64,000 nucleotides of DNA from Victivallis vadensis (GTDB taxonomy: Bacteria; Verrucomicrobiota; Lentisphaeria; Victivallales; Victivallaceae), in contig NZ_QEKH01000006.1 of NCBI RefSeq assembly GCF_003096415.1, positions 62,001-126,000 on the forward strand, given 5' to 3'. Both the position numbers and the translations under genes were made by a program. Below the pieces are notes generated by a model. That model was not told where the DNA came from, made no database searches, and saw nothing but the letters and a program-made list of their open reading frames with translations. Within the stretch, counting starts at the first letter, position 1, and every line of letters starts with the position of its first letter. This document shows positions 1 to 9,395 of the stretch, in pieces.

Positions 1-1707
1 GAAGCGCACGAGCAGGGATTGATCCACTTCCACGACATGGACTACTTCGCGCAGCACATGCACAACTGCGATCTGGTCAACCTGGAGGATATGCTGCAGA
101 ACGGCACCGTGATCTCCGGCACGCAGATCGAGAAGCCGCACAGCTTTTCGACCGCCTGCAACATCGCCACGCAGATCATCGCGCAGGTCGCCAGCAACCA
201 GTACGGCGGGCAGAGCATCACGCTGACCCATCTCGCGCCGTTCGTTCAGGTGTCGCGCAGCCGCATCCGCACCGAAGTGCTGGAGGAGTTTGAACTCGCC
301 GGGGCGGCGGTCAGCGAGGAGCGGCTCAACGCGATCGTGGAAAAGCGTGTGCGTGACGAGGTCGCCCGCGGCGTGCAGACCATCCAGTACCAGGTCGTCA
401 CGCTGATGACCACCAACGGGCAGGCTCCGTTCGTGACCGTTTTCATGTACCTGAACGAAGCGAAGAGCGAGCAGGAGAAAAAGGATCTCGCGATCATCAT
501 CGAGGAGGTGCTCAAGCAGCGCTATCAGGGGGTCAAGAACGAGGCGGGCATCTATATCACTCCAGCCTTCCCGAAACTGATCTACGTGCTCGAAGAGGAT
601 AACGTCGACGAAAGCGGCGAATACTACTACCTGACCCGGCAGGCGGCGAAATGCACCGCGAAACGGCTGGTGCCGGACTACATCAGCGAAAAGAAGATGA
701 AGGAGCTGAAAGAGGGCAACTGCTTCCCGGTGATGGGCTGCCGCTCCGCCCTGACGCCGTGGCGCGACGCCAACGGCAACTACAAGTTCTACGGGCGTTT
801 CAATCAGGGCGTGGTCACGCTGAATCTGGTGGATATCGCGCTGTCGAGCGAAAGGGATATGGACCGCTTCTGGAAGATCTTCGACGAACGGCTCGCCCTC
901 TGCTACAAGGCGCTGATGTGCCGCCACAACCGGCTCAAGGGGACGCTTTCGGATGCGGCTCCGATCCTGTGGCAGTACGGCGCGATCGCCCGGCTCAAGA
1001 AAGGCGAGCCGATCGATCCGTTGCTGTACAACGGATATTCGACGATTTCGCTGGGGTACGCGGGGCTTTGCGAATGCGTCCGCTACCTGACCGGCAGGAG
1101 CCACACCGATCCCGAAGCCACTCCGCTGGCGATCCGGATCATGGAGCATATGAACGCCGCCTGCAACCGCTGGAAGAAAGAGACCACCATCGGCTTCGGC
1201 ATCTACGGCACTCCGCTGGAGTCGACGACCTACAAATTCGCCCGCTGCCTGCAGAAGCGGTTCGGGATCATCCCCGGCGTCACCGACCGGAACTACATCA
1301 CCAACAGCTATCACGTCCACGTGTCGGAAAAGATCGACGCTTTCGACAAACTCGCATTCGAAGCGAAGTTCCAGTCGCTCTCCTCCGGCGGCGCGATCAG
1401 CTATGTAGAAGTGCCGAACATGCAGAACAACATCGAAGCGGTGCTTCAGGTGATCCGCTTCATCTACGACAACATCATGTACGCCGAGCTGAACACCAAG
1501 AGCGACTACTGTCAGGAGTGCGGCTTCGACGGCGAAATCGAGATTGTCAAAGATGAATCCGGCAAACTGATCTGGCGCTGCCCGAAGTGCGGCAACACCG
1601 ACCAGAGCAAGATGAACGTCGCCCGCCGCACCTGCGGCTACATCGGCACGCAGTTCTGGAACCAGGGGCGCACCCAGGAGATCCGCGACCGCGTGATGCA
1701 CCTGTAG
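1..1707 (+). CDS. nrdD: Anaerobic ribonucleoside-triphosphate reductase, large subunit, 5'-truncated by the window edge
   Basis: The frame is open from base 1, so the N-terminal part lies outside the window; 568 residues are visible. NrdD reduces NTPs to dNTPs without oxygen, using a glycyl radical. The C-terminus has the family layout: two CxxC pairs (CQEC near 1509-1520 and CPKC near 1579-1590) forming the structural zinc site, then RTCGYIG. The radical glycine is the codon at 1636-1638. The early HFHDMDYF block is also typical of NrdD. The activase gene nrdG follows 278 bp downstream on the same strand, so the two are probably one operon with a structured spacer. Use of this enzyme fits an obligate or facultative anaerobe. 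Identification is secure; only the start is missing. Confidence 0.96.
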   Translation, partial: EAHEQGLIHFHDMDYFAQHMHNCDLVNLEDMLQNGTVISGTQIEKPHSFSTACNIATQIIAQVASNQYGGQSITLTHLAPFVQVSRSRIRTEVLEEFELAGAAVSEERLNAIVEKRVRDEVARGVQTIQYQVVTLMTTNGQAPFVTVFMYLNEAKSEQEKKDLAIIIEEVLKQRYQGVKNEAGIYITPAFPKLIYVLEEDNVDESGEYYYLTRQAAKCTAKRLVPDYISEKKMKELKEGNCFPVMGCRSALTPWRDANGNYKFYGRFNQGVVTLNLVDIALSSERDMDRFWKIFDERLALCYKALMCRHNRLKGTLSDAAPILWQYGAIARLKKGEPIDPLLYNGYSTISLGYAGLCECVRYLTGRSHTDPEATPLAIRIMEHMNAACNRWKKETTIGFGIYGTPLESTTYKFARCLQKRFGIIPGVTDRNYITNSYHVHVSEKIDAFDKLAFEAKFQSLSSGGAISYVEVPNMQNNIEAVLQVIRFIYDNIMYAELNTKSDYCQECGFDGEIEIVKDESGKLIWRCPKCGNTDQSKMNVARRTCGYIGTQFWNQGRTQEIRDRVMHL

Positions 1708-1985
1708 GATACGCTGCCTCCGGCGGCCGGGGTATTATCTGTCAGTTAATTTGCTCTACCGGCGGTATGCGCCACCGGGTGCTACCCGGTCGGGTTGCAA
1801 GGCGAAGCGCCTTGCCCGTCGGAGACAGTTGTGCGCTATGCGCCCAGCTACCGGAGCCTGATTGAAAATCAGGCCGCGTAGCGCACAAGGTCTGAAGGCC
1901 GCAGGCCGTAAGACCCGCCTGCCGCGAATGCGGCATGGCTTCCCCCGGCAGATATGAGAGCTGATTGAACAGGAGAAATAACACG
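1708..1985. repeat. Hairpin-rich nrdD-nrdG spacer with a dispersed repeat module
   Basis: This 278 bp spacer has no convincing gene. It is packed with inverted repeats: TTGTGCGCTA at 1829-1838 pairs with TAGCGCACAA at 1879-1888 and encloses CCTGATT/AATCAGG (1857-1863 with 1867-1873); GGTCT/AGACC pairs 1889-1893 with 1911-1915. A module at 1786-1815 with core GGCGAAGCGCCTTG nearly matches 60337-60366 in the long inverted repeat. It may be a repeat insertion, an RNA stability element, or a regulator of nrdG expression. No known nrd riboswitch or NrdR-box pair was recognised. Confidence 0.6.
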
Positions 1986-2504
1986 ATGAATTACGGTACG
2001 GTCAAATCGGTGGACATCGCCAACGGCGACGGAGTGCGGGTTTCGCTGTTCGTGTCGGGCTGCACCCATCACTGCCCCGGCTGCTTCAACCCGGAAACGT
2101 GGGATTTCGGCTACGGCGTTCCGTTCGACCGCGGGGCGGAGGAGCGCATCATGCGGCTGCTGGACCGCTCCTATATCAACGGCCTGTCGCTGCTCGGCGG
2201 CGAACCTTTCGAACCGGAGAACCAGCGCGCGCTGCTGCCGCTGGTTCGCCGCGTCCGGGCTGAACTGCCGAAAAAAGATATCTGGGCTTATACCGGCTAT
2301 ATTTACGACCGCGACCTGCTGCCCGGCGGCCGCGCGTACTGTGAAGCGACCGATGAACTGCTCGATGCGCTGGCGATGCTGGTCGACGGTCCGTTCATCG
2401 AGAGCCGCAAGGATATTTCACTGAAGTTCCGCGGTTCCGACAACCAGCGGCTGATCGACATGGCGGCGACCCGCCGCGGCGGGGAAATCGTGCTGCTGGG
2501 CTGA
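1986..2504 (+). CDS. nrdG: Anaerobic ribonucleotide reductase activating protein (radical SAM)
   Basis: The 172-residue protein has the radical-SAM cysteine triad CTHHCPGC (C26, C30, C33; CxxxCxxC). This binds a 4Fe-4S cluster that cleaves SAM to install the glycyl radical on NrdD. The SLLGGEPF block is the SAM-binding GGE motif. The ATG at 1986 was chosen because AGGAG lies at 1971-1975; the in-frame TTG at 1965 lies upstream of that site. It follows nrdD on the same strand. Its last 87 bp overlap the 3' end of the convergent glycosidase gene. Confidence 0.95.
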   Translation: MNYGTVKSVDIANGDGVRVSLFVSGCTHHCPGCFNPETWDFGYGVPFDRGAEERIMRLLDRSYINGLSLLGGEPFEPENQRALLPLVRRVRAELPKKDIWAYTGYIYDRDLLPGGRAYCEATDELLDALAMLVDGPFIESRKDISLKFRGSDNQRLIDMAATRRGGEIVLLG

Positions 2505-3953
2505 GGTGTCGAACTCGCCGCCGCCGGCGGGACAGGCGATGTCGCGGCCGTTCCACTCCAGCGTGAAGGGGGAGCGGCTTCTGACGTGCAGCCGTCCGTT
2601 TTCATGGAGCAGTGTGACCGTTTCTCCGCCGAAACGCAGGTTGCGCACGCCGCAGCGTCCGGTTCCGGGGCAGTTCCAGCGGATTCGGCGTGCCGCCGCA
2701 TCGACCTGGTGGATGCCGATCACATTTTCGATCAACAGTGAAACCGGTCCCAGCGCCGACCAGCCGCAGAAATCGGGGCGGCAGAATTTGCCGTTCTTGC
2801 TGGTGGAGGGGCGGGGCGCGGTCGGGCTGTAGCACTCCCAGATGGTGTGCGGCGAAAATTCCTCGAAGGTGCGCTGCATGTGCCGGAGCAGCCTGACTGA
2901 AAGTTGCCGGGCGAGGTCGAAGCAGCCGTACTTTTCCAGCGCCTTGATTACAATGTAGGCGGTCGGCACCCAGACGCCGCCGCGCCAGTAGCCGCCCGCC
3001 GGATCGAAGGCGGGATCGGAGCGCGACACCGACGGACACGGCGCGACGCCGCCCAGCATCCGGTCATCAGTCAGGGTTCGCGCTGCCGTTTCCAGTTGCT
3101 CCGGCGTACCCATCTCCGCGAGGAACGGCCAGAAGGAGGCCGGTGTCAGCACCCGGCAGAACTCCCGCCCGTGCGAAATCAGCCGGTCGAAATAACAGCC
3201 GGAGGCTTCATCCCAATATTGTTGCATCAGCTCTTTCTTCTGCTCGTACCTCAGCAGGAAACGGGCCGCGCACTCCGGATTCCCGACCGCTTCGGCGAGG
3301 CGGGCGATCGACAGCGCCGCCAGCCCCTGCTGGGCGAGCAGGTCCAGCCACAGAATGCCGTCATAGTGGTTGCCCGCGCCGCGCGGCGTGTTGTCCATGC
3401 CGGAAGGGAGGCCGCTCCACATGTAGCCGAGCCGGAGCCGCTTGGCCAGGCGCGGCATCGCGGCCCAGTCGAACAGCTGCCCGGAGTCGCCGTTTTCAAA
3501 CCAGTCGTAGCAGCGTTCGAGACTGCGGGTGCGGTTGATGAGCCGGTCCGCCCGCTCCGCCGCGCCGGAAATGCGGTAGAGCAGCAGTTCGGTCCACGCG
3601 AACAGCGGCGGGTTGTCCGGGTGGTGCACCAGGATGTCGGATGAACACCGGTTTTCCATCACATCGTAGAAGTTGTCCAGCGTCTGTTCGACCGGAAACG
3701 CCGGGCTGTACCGGGCGAAGTGGGCCATCAGGCAGCTGTCCCAGATCCAGATCCGGTTGGTCCGGCACCCTTCGTTCAGATAGGGGGAGTGGGGCAGCCG
3801 GTCCGATTCGAATACGTGATCCCACGCCTGACGCCACGCGAATTCGCCGAGCCGGACGAAGCCGGGTTCGCCGTCGCAGACCGGCTGCGGGACGGTTTCC
3901 GCCGGGAAGGGGAGCGCGACGGGCCGGAAGAGGAGGGAGGAAGTGTCCGGCAT
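2418..3953 (-). CDS. Trehalase/GH63-like (alpha/alpha)6-barrel glycoside hydrolase
   Basis: A 511-residue protein with no obvious signal peptide. It has the layout of the GH37/GH63 clan: RIWIWDSCLMA near 67-77, SGMDNTPR near 184-191 (the Asp is the usual general acid), PGGYWRGGVWVPTAY, and TIWECYSP with the probable catalytic Glu. Such enzymes remove terminal alpha-linked glucose, mannosylglycerate or trehalose; the substrate here cannot be told. It is the last gene of leftward cassette A. ATG 3953 was chosen because GGGAG lies 8 nt upstream; a GTG at 3962 overlapping the previous stop is the alternative. The last 29 codons run antisense into nrdG, which looks like a read-through extension of the original C-terminus. 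Confidence 0.85.
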   Translation of the reverse strand: MPDTSSLLFRPVALPFPAETVPQPVCDGEPGFVRLGEFAWRQAWDHVFESDRLPHSPYLNEGCRTNRIWIWDSCLMAHFARYSPAFPVEQTLDNFYDVMENRCSSDILVHHPDNPPLFAWTELLLYRISGAAERADRLINRTRSLERCYDWFENGDSGQLFDWAAMPRLAKRLRLGYMWSGLPSGMDNTPRGAGNHYDGILWLDLLAQQGLAALSIARLAEAVGNPECAARFLLRYEQKKELMQQYWDEASGCYFDRLISHGREFCRVLTPASFWPFLAEMGTPEQLETAARTLTDDRMLGGVAPCPSVSRSDPAFDPAGGYWRGGVWVPTAYIVIKALEKYGCFDLARQLSVRLLRHMQRTFEEFSPHTIWECYSPTAPRPSTSKNGKFCRPDFCGWSALGPVSLLIENVIGIHQVDAAARRIRWNCPGTGRCGVRNLRFGGETVTLLHENGRLHVRSRSPFTLEWNGRDIACPAGGGEFDTSAQQHDFPAAAGRRHVDQPLVVGTAELQ

Positions 3954-3958
3954 GGTGT

Positions 3959-6667
3959 TCACTCCCGGATCAGTTCGTAGGCGAAGACCGCTTCGGGATG
4001 CCGGAAGTTGTCGATTTCGAGCCGGAGCGAACCGTCGGGCTGCGCCTGAGCCGGAATCCGGGCGATCCGCTTCCCGGCGGTGTCAAGCGCGTGAAATTCC
4101 CAGCCGCCGCCCGGAAGGCGCAGCGAAACGCGCGCCGTATTGCGCCGGGCAAGGAACGGCGTCCGGCCCCACGATTCGAGCCGGTCCAGTTTGTCGTTGC
4201 CGAACTTCATGCCGGAAGCCTGCGTGTTGGTCAGGTGCATCAGCACAAGCCGGTGCGCATCGTCGATCCGTTCCGCATCGACCGGCAGCAGCGCGAAAAC
4301 GGCAAAGGCGTCCCGGTTGTCGACGCTGAGACGGCGGCCGGAGAGCTGCTGTTTCGGGCCGAGGGTCAGCACTTCGGCGCCGGGGGCGGTGATGCGCAAT
4401 GTCCGGTCGCGGCGGTTCAGCTCCAATTGGCCGTCCGGGCTGGTGAAGCGGCCCGCCGCCGCGTCGTAACACTCCTGCGGGAGCTGTCCGGCTGCGATCA
4501 GGTCGGGGATCAGCTTTTCGGAGCTTCGGAAGACCGGAACCGCCCTGCCGGAGGGCGGCGTTCCGGCGCCGATATCGATCAGCGCGCCGACCCCTTCGTG
4601 AGCGTCCGGTGTGACCGCAACGCCGATCCGGGCGAGGAAACCGAGGTCGCAGAAGGACTCGGGGGCTTCAGCCTCCCCTCCTTTGCGGAACGGCTCGGTG
4701 ACGACGGCGGCGAACGCCCGTTCGGCAGGCCTGATGCCGCCGGCGAGGAACAGTTGCGCGCCGATGCGCTGCGAGAACGCCTTGACCGGGTCGGTGGCGA
4801 TGTCGAAGAAGCCCCGGGTATTGCCGGGATTGGTCACCGCGTTGAGGCTGTGGGCGTAGGCGAACGGGAACAGCCCGTCCCAGCCCTGAAACGCCGCATA
4901 GCCCGCCATCAGCGCCGGTCCGGCGGCCCGGTAGCGGTTCGGGTTGGCGTAGTCGAATTCGGAGACCGTGAAGCCTTTGCCGAAGAGCCGGGTCGGGAAC
5001 AGCCGTCCGGGGACGCCGGGGCGCGACTTCAGCGCGTTGATCTGGTTGGGCAGCACCGGCAGCTGCCACGGTTTTTCGGCGAAACGCGGGTGATCCCAGT
5101 AGGCGTGGTTGTCCACGAAATCATAGTGCGACCGGTCGGCGGCCAGGGCGATTCCGTTCTGGAAATTCTGATCGGTGAGCAGGACCCGGCAGCCGAGGCC
5201 GCGCAGGAATTTCTCCATCTGCCGGTAGCGGCCCACCGCAAGACCGGAAAGAAATTCAGCGAAACTCCCCTGCGGGTGATCGGCCTGCCACTTCTTGAAC
5301 GCGGCGTTGTACAGCTTTGCCGCCCGGGGCGTCCGGTTCCACCAGGAGGCGGGATTGCCCTCGTTGACCAGCGAAAGCGTGATCAGGGCCGGATCATCCT
5401 TCAGCGCGAGCCCGGTGTGGGGATTGACCCGGGTGAGGAACGCGGCGGCCCATCTCTCCCAGTCGGCGTAGACCGCGTCGTCCACGTAGAAGAGCGCCTT
5501 GTATTCGGCGGGGGTGGCGATCGCGCCCGCCGTACCGAGTTCGGCGGCGGGAATGTTCCGGCGCGAAACGTAAATATCGGTGGTGTAGTAGATGCCGCGC
5601 TTTTTCAGGCAGGCGAGAAAATAGTCCAGCCGGTCGGCGCGCTCCGGATCGATGCGCGACGGATTCCGGCCTCCGCGGTCGTAGATCTCGTTGTCGTGAT
5701 GGTGGATGCGCACTGCATTGAAGCCGAAGGCCGCGAGACGGTCGGCCAGCTCTTCCGCCTGTTTCCGGTTCGGCAGCTGGGAGTCGCCGACGAAGTTCGC
5801 GCCGTAAAAGCGGACCGGCGTTTCCGGCCGGTCGCGGAAGACGAACCTGCCGTCCGGACCGGCGATCACGGGGCCGTACTTGCCGGCCGGGGCGTCGAGC
5901 CGTGCCGAAAAATCCAGCGCACTGCCTTTTTCGACGTTCCGGTGGTAGGTGAAAGGCTTCCACTGCTCCCCCGGAGCCGCGACGTAGGCGGGACGCACGA
6001 TCGAGCCGAGCGGCGGCCCGAACGCCCCGGCTTTACCGCTGCGGAGCCGAAAGGTGATTTCCGCCTTGCCGATTTCCGTGCCGGAGTGCGGCACAAAGCC
6101 GAGACGCATTCCATAGGAGGCCCCGTCCCACTTGCGCCCGTCCTGAATGCGCAGGAAGAAATCCCCCTCGAACAGGATTTCGCCGTTGCGGGTCGGCAGC
6201 CGCAGCCGCTTCAGCTTTCTGGAGATGATCTCTTCGCCGTTGAACTCTTCGGGAAAGCGGATCAGCTTGCCGTCCGCCTCGAAAGCGGTTCCGCCGTATT
6301 GCGAAATCAGCAGGGCGCTCTGCAGGCAGAGGAAGCGGATTGCGGAAGGACGGTCGAATTTCGCCTTGCCGGAGAATTCGCCGCCGCCGTCCGCCGTCGG
6401 ATTCAGCGCGAGCGTCAGCGTTCCCGGCGCCGCGCCGGGAAGGTTGAGCCGGTAGCGCTGGAGCTGTCCGCTCTCTTTTTCCTGCAAATCGAATACCTGT
6501 TTCGCCGAGGCGGGCTGCAGGGTGTGCCACTGGGAGGTGAATGCGGAAAGCGTTCCGCGCCATCTGTCAAGTTCGAGGGTGCCGCCGTCGAGCAGCCGGG
6601 GGTTTTCTCCCCGCAGGAGTGCGGCGGTGCCGAGCAGCACGGTAAGGACGCGCGTGAATCCGGTCAT
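3959..6667 (-). CDS. Secreted clan GH-A (GH5-like) glycoside hydrolase
   Basis: 902 residues starting MTGFTRVLTVLLGTAALLRG, a probable signal peptide. An N-terminal beta-rich region (to about 265) precedes a TIM barrel whose features are VRFYGANF near 285-292, NAVRIHHHDNE near 317-327, the acid/base candidate Glu436 in SLVNEGNP and the nucleophile candidate Glu570 in FTVSEFDYAN. A beta-sandwich-like C-terminus follows. ATG 6667 has AAGGGA upstream; the longer open frame above it has no signal. It lies between the GH2 gene and the GH63-like gene of cassette A and is likely co-transcribed with both, the downstream start sitting 5 nt past this stop. Exact family and substrate are unresolved. Confidence 0.85.
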   Translation of the reverse strand: MTGFTRVLTVLLGTAALLRGENPRLLDGGTLELDRWRGTLSAFTSQWHTLQPASAKQVFDLQEKESGQLQRYRLNLPGAAPGTLTLALNPTADGGGEFSGKAKFDRPSAIRFLCLQSALLISQYGGTAFEADGKLIRFPEEFNGEEIISRKLKRLRLPTRNGEILFEGDFFLRIQDGRKWDGASYGMRLGFVPHSGTEIGKAEITFRLRSGKAGAFGPPLGSIVRPAYVAAPGEQWKPFTYHRNVEKGSALDFSARLDAPAGKYGPVIAGPDGRFVFRDRPETPVRFYGANFVGDSQLPNRKQAEELADRLAAFGFNAVRIHHHDNEIYDRGGRNPSRIDPERADRLDYFLACLKKRGIYYTTDIYVSRRNIPAAELGTAGAIATPAEYKALFYVDDAVYADWERWAAAFLTRVNPHTGLALKDDPALITLSLVNEGNPASWWNRTPRAAKLYNAAFKKWQADHPQGSFAEFLSGLAVGRYRQMEKFLRGLGCRVLLTDQNFQNGIALAADRSHYDFVDNHAYWDHPRFAEKPWQLPVLPNQINALKSRPGVPGRLFPTRLFGKGFTVSEFDYANPNRYRAAGPALMAGYAAFQGWDGLFPFAYAHSLNAVTNPGNTRGFFDIATDPVKAFSQRIGAQLFLAGGIRPAERAFAAVVTEPFRKGGEAEAPESFCDLGFLARIGVAVTPDAHEGVGALIDIGAGTPPSGRAVPVFRSSEKLIPDLIAAGQLPQECYDAAAGRFTSPDGQLELNRRDRTLRITAPGAEVLTLGPKQQLSGRRLSVDNRDAFAVFALLPVDAERIDDAHRLVLMHLTNTQASGMKFGNDKLDRLESWGRTPFLARRNTARVSLRLPGGGWEFHALDTAGKRIARIPAQAQPDGSLRLEIDNFRHPEAVFAYELIRE

Positions 6668-6717
6668 GTTTATTTCCCTTTCGTGGTGAAAATATCTGGA
6701 TCGATTTTCGCGGGTGA

Positions 6718-8412
6718 TCATTTCCCGGCGAAGAGCCTGCCGACGACTCCGGCGGCCAGCTTGGGATGCCGGAAACCGTCGTAAAGTCCGGCGAAATTGC
6801 AGGCGAGCGGTTTGCAACGGATATTCGCTCCCGAACGCAGGTAGCTGCGGGTGTCGTGGTATTGCCAGACGGTGAAGCCGCAAAGCTCCGGGCGGGCGAA
6901 AATTGCCCGGATTACGGTTTCGAGATACTCCGCCTGAAATTCCTCCGACCACTGGGCGGCGGCGGAATCGTGCGCGCCGTAGATGCCGCAGGTTCCCATC
7001 TCACCGACCATCAGCGGTTTATTCGGATGAAGCGAGCGGAAGCGGCGGATGATTTCATCGCAGGCCGGTTTGATTCTCTCCAGCGGATCGCCGTCGTTTT
7101 CCGCGTCGATCCAGCCGGGATAGGTGTTGAAGGCGATCACGTCCGCCAGTCCGGCGCAGATGTCGGCATCGACATGATTGCAGGCAAAGGTGATCGGGCG
7201 GCTGCCGTCTTCTTCGCGTATCGCTTCGGCCAGTCTTGTACAAAGCGCGTATCCCTGCGGCGATGCGGAGTCGAATTCGTTCAGGAAGCCCCACAGGATC
7301 ACCGCCGGGTGGTTGACGCTGCCGCGCACCATAAGGCGGGTCTGAAGTTCCTGCAATCGAATGAATTCCGGATCGGCCATCTGTTCGGCGGTATTGCCCC
7401 ATCCGAGGCTTTCCTCCCAGACCAGCAGGCCGGCTTCATCGCAGAGGTCGAGGAAGCGGCAGTCCTGCGGGTAGTGGCTGCCGCGCACGAAGTTGCAATT
7501 CATCCGGCGCAGGTTCTGCAGGTCTTCAAGCATCAGCTGCGGCGGGACGGCCGGGCCGAATTCCGGGTGAAATTCATGCCGGTTCACTCCTTTCAGGAAC
7601 AGCGGTTTCCCATTCAGCAGCAGACGGTTGCCGTCCGTTGAAATCTCACGGATGCCGAAACGTTCGACAATCCGCTCCGTTCCGGCGGAAACCGTGACGG
7701 TGTGCAGCGCCGGGCGTTCCGGCGACCACGTTTCAAAAGCGGGGACGGCCAGGCGCAGTCCGGCGCGATTGTGAACGATTGCCAGTTGCCGCTCAACCGG
7801 CGCCCGGGAGGTGTCGAAGGCGATCCGGCAGTCGAGGTGTTCCGGGACGTCGCCGGAGAACAGAAAGCGCAGTTCCACTTCACCGTTTCGGCAGTCGGCG
7901 GTACGCACCTGCACCCGGTCGAGCGCGTAATCGCCGTCGAGCAGGTGCAGTTCCGCTCCCCGGTAAAAGCCGCCGAATCCGTAGAAATCATAGTAAGGTA
8001 AAAACAGCTTCATCGCCTTGGAGTCGAAACAGTTGTCCACCGCCGCCGTCAGCTCGTGGCGTCCCGCCGCCAGCGGCCCGGCTTCAAACTCGACCGCGGA
8101 GTAGGGCAAAGAGGTAAAGCCGATCTCCCGGCCGTCGAGCCGGAAACGCCCGCGCAACCCGATTCCGTCGAGTTTCAACAGGGCGCGGCGACAGGGGGAG
8201 TCGAGGGTGAAAACGGTCCGGTACAGTCCCGTCCCGCGCTTGCCGAACCATTCCGGCATTGCGTCGAACGCTCCCGGGACCGTCATCAGGGAGTCGGCGC
8301 GGAATCCGGGATCGTCGGCTTTTTCAAGCGGAACGCCTTCGGTGAAGCGGAATTGCCAGTTGCCGTTCAGAGAGAGGATGCGGCGGCCGGGATAATGGGG
8401 ATAAGCGTTCAT
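6718..8412 (-). CDS. Glycoside hydrolase family 2 (beta-galactosidase/beta-glucuronidase type)
   Basis: The 564-residue protein has the GH2 order: jelly-roll sugar-binding domain (LNGNWQFRF near 15-23, GLYRTVF near 62-68), an immunoglobulin-like domain, then a TIM barrel. GVNRHEFHP is near 275-283, the acid/base Glu379 lies in WGFLNEFD and the nucleophile Glu471 in LMVGEMGT. The size is close to beta-glucuronidases (about 600) rather than full LacZ. There is no signal peptide, so it is probably cytoplasmic. AAGGAG sits 8 nt before the ATG. It follows the pseudopilin gene by 29 bp, so they should share a transcript. Whether it is a glucuronidase, galactosidase or mannosidase is undecided. Confidence 0.93.
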   Translation of the reverse strand: MNAYPHYPGRRILSLNGNWQFRFTEGVPLEKADDPGFRADSLMTVPGAFDAMPEWFGKRGTGLYRTVFTLDSPCRRALLKLDGIGLRGRFRLDGREIGFTSLPYSAVEFEAGPLAAGRHELTAAVDNCFDSKAMKLFLPYYDFYGFGGFYRGAELHLLDGDYALDRVQVRTADCRNGEVELRFLFSGDVPEHLDCRIAFDTSRAPVERQLAIVHNRAGLRLAVPAFETWSPERPALHTVTVSAGTERIVERFGIREISTDGNRLLLNGKPLFLKGVNRHEFHPEFGPAVPPQLMLEDLQNLRRMNCNFVRGSHYPQDCRFLDLCDEAGLLVWEESLGWGNTAEQMADPEFIRLQELQTRLMVRGSVNHPAVILWGFLNEFDSASPQGYALCTRLAEAIREEDGSRPITFACNHVDADICAGLADVIAFNTYPGWIDAENDGDPLERIKPACDEIIRRFRSLHPNKPLMVGEMGTCGIYGAHDSAAAQWSEEFQAEYLETVIRAIFARPELCGFTVWQYHDTRSYLRSGANIRCKPLACNFAGLYDGFRHPKLAAGVVGRLFAGK

Positions 8413-8441
8413 TTTCCGATCTCCTTATATGTAGAAAAATC

Positions 8442-9278
8442 TTACGGTTCGTCGCCGTAGTAGAACATCATATCGCCCGCGATCTGCTGCCGCAGGATGT
8501 CGCGTTCCGTCGAGGCGGCATGAAGGTCCGGGAACAGCACGTTAACCCGGTTGTTGTGAACCGCCCAGTAGCGGGAAGAGGTCGCTCCGCTGCTGTACAT
8601 GATCGCCTGGCCACCGTATTTCCCCGGTTGTATGGCCGACGCCGGAGTGACACTTTTGTTGCGCGAATCCGCCACCATGATGAAATCGCCGGGCGCTTTG
8701 CTCAGGCGCAGGATTTTGGTATTGTTGGACTTCATCCCGGCTTTCAGGCCGCGGAAATGCCAGCCCGGTTTGGCATCACCCCGTCCCATTTCACTGGCCA
8801 GCTGATAACCGCGGTAATAGCCGTCGGCGTTGACGCCGTAGGTGTATTCGTAGAGCGTCCAGTTGGCGTTCGCGTCGACTTTCTGCTCGGTGCACTGGAA
8901 CGTCTTCAGGGTTTTGGGGATATATCCGGCGCTGAGGAGCACCCGCCCCCATGTCGCGTCCGAGTAGTATTTTTCCGGCTTGTCCTCATGGTGGGGACGG
9001 AATTGCCAGCCTTCGGCCTTGTCGATGTACATCATGAAAAAGTCATTGTTGTCATTGGCGTACATGCCGATGAAGGTGCCGGCCTGTTTCTGGTTGGAAA
9101 CGCAGCCGATCGCCCGCGCGGAGGTTCGCGCCCGGTTCAGGGCGGGCAGCAGCATCGACGCGAGAATCGCGATGATCGCGATCACCACGAGCAGCTCAAT
9201 AAGGGTGAATCTGTAACGTGCGGCTGTCGAGCGGGTTTCCTGCGGTGCTTCGGTCCGGTTGATTTTCTGCATGGTCAT
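8442..9278 (-). CDS. Type II/IV pseudopilin-like protein with H-X9-D C-terminal motif (cassette A)
   Basis: A 278-residue protein. A short basic leader (about 23 residues) precedes [19 protein letters not shown], the hydrophobic N-methylation helix of prepilins, with the helper Glu at +5. The residue before Phe is Arg, not the usual Gly. The C-terminus carries a His followed nine residues later by Asp ([13 protein letters not shown]), a variant of the H-X9-DG motif of prepilin-associated proteins in this phylum. It is the first gene of the leftward GH2-GH5-GH63/37 operon and divergent from the AraC regulator. A second in-frame ATG at 9272 has better spacing from AGGGGG. Probable role: surface or secretion-associated component; function unproven. 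Confidence 0.9.
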   Translation of the reverse strand: MTMQKINRTEAPQETRSTAARYRFTLIELLVVIAIIAILASMLLPALNRARTSARAIGCVSNQKQAGTFIGMYANDNNDFFMMYIDKAEGWQFRPHHEDKPEKYYSDATWGRVLLSAGYIPKTLKTFQCTEQKVDANANWTLYEYTYGVNADGYYRGYQLASEMGRGDAKPGWHFRGLKAGMKSNNTKILRLSKAPGDFIMVADSRNKSVTPASAIQPGKYGGQAIMYSSGATSSRYWAVHNNRVNVLFPDLHAASTERDILRQQIAGDMMFYYGDEP

Positions 9279-9330
9279 ACGCCCCCTGGGTTGGATATTT
9301 CCTTGAAAGTGCTTTGTATTCTGTTATATT

Positions 9331-9358
9331 ATTATACCGGAAGAAATGTGCAAGGCAA
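9331..9358 (-). promoter_or_regulatory. Putative sigma-70 promoter for cassette A
   Basis: On the minus strand TTGCCT (9353-9358), a 16 bp spacer and TATAAT (9331-9336) lie about 50 bp upstream of the pseudopilin start, in the divergent region facing the AraC regulator. The regulator's operator was not resolved. Confidence 0.5.
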
Positions 9359-9395
9359 TACATAAAATTGATAGTTCCATATATATTTCACGAAC

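Noticed and set aside
1708-1985. NrdR boxes or a cobalamin-type riboswitch before nrdG
   Set aside because: No paired NrdR-box sequence and no conserved B12-box was seen; the hairpins match the repeat family instead.
3641-6784. Long open frame of more than 1000 codons on the plus strand
   Set aside because: It is antisense to the GH5-like and GH63-like genes, lacks a ribosome-binding site and domains, and reflects GC-rich codon bias. The minus-strand genes have motifs and coupled starts.
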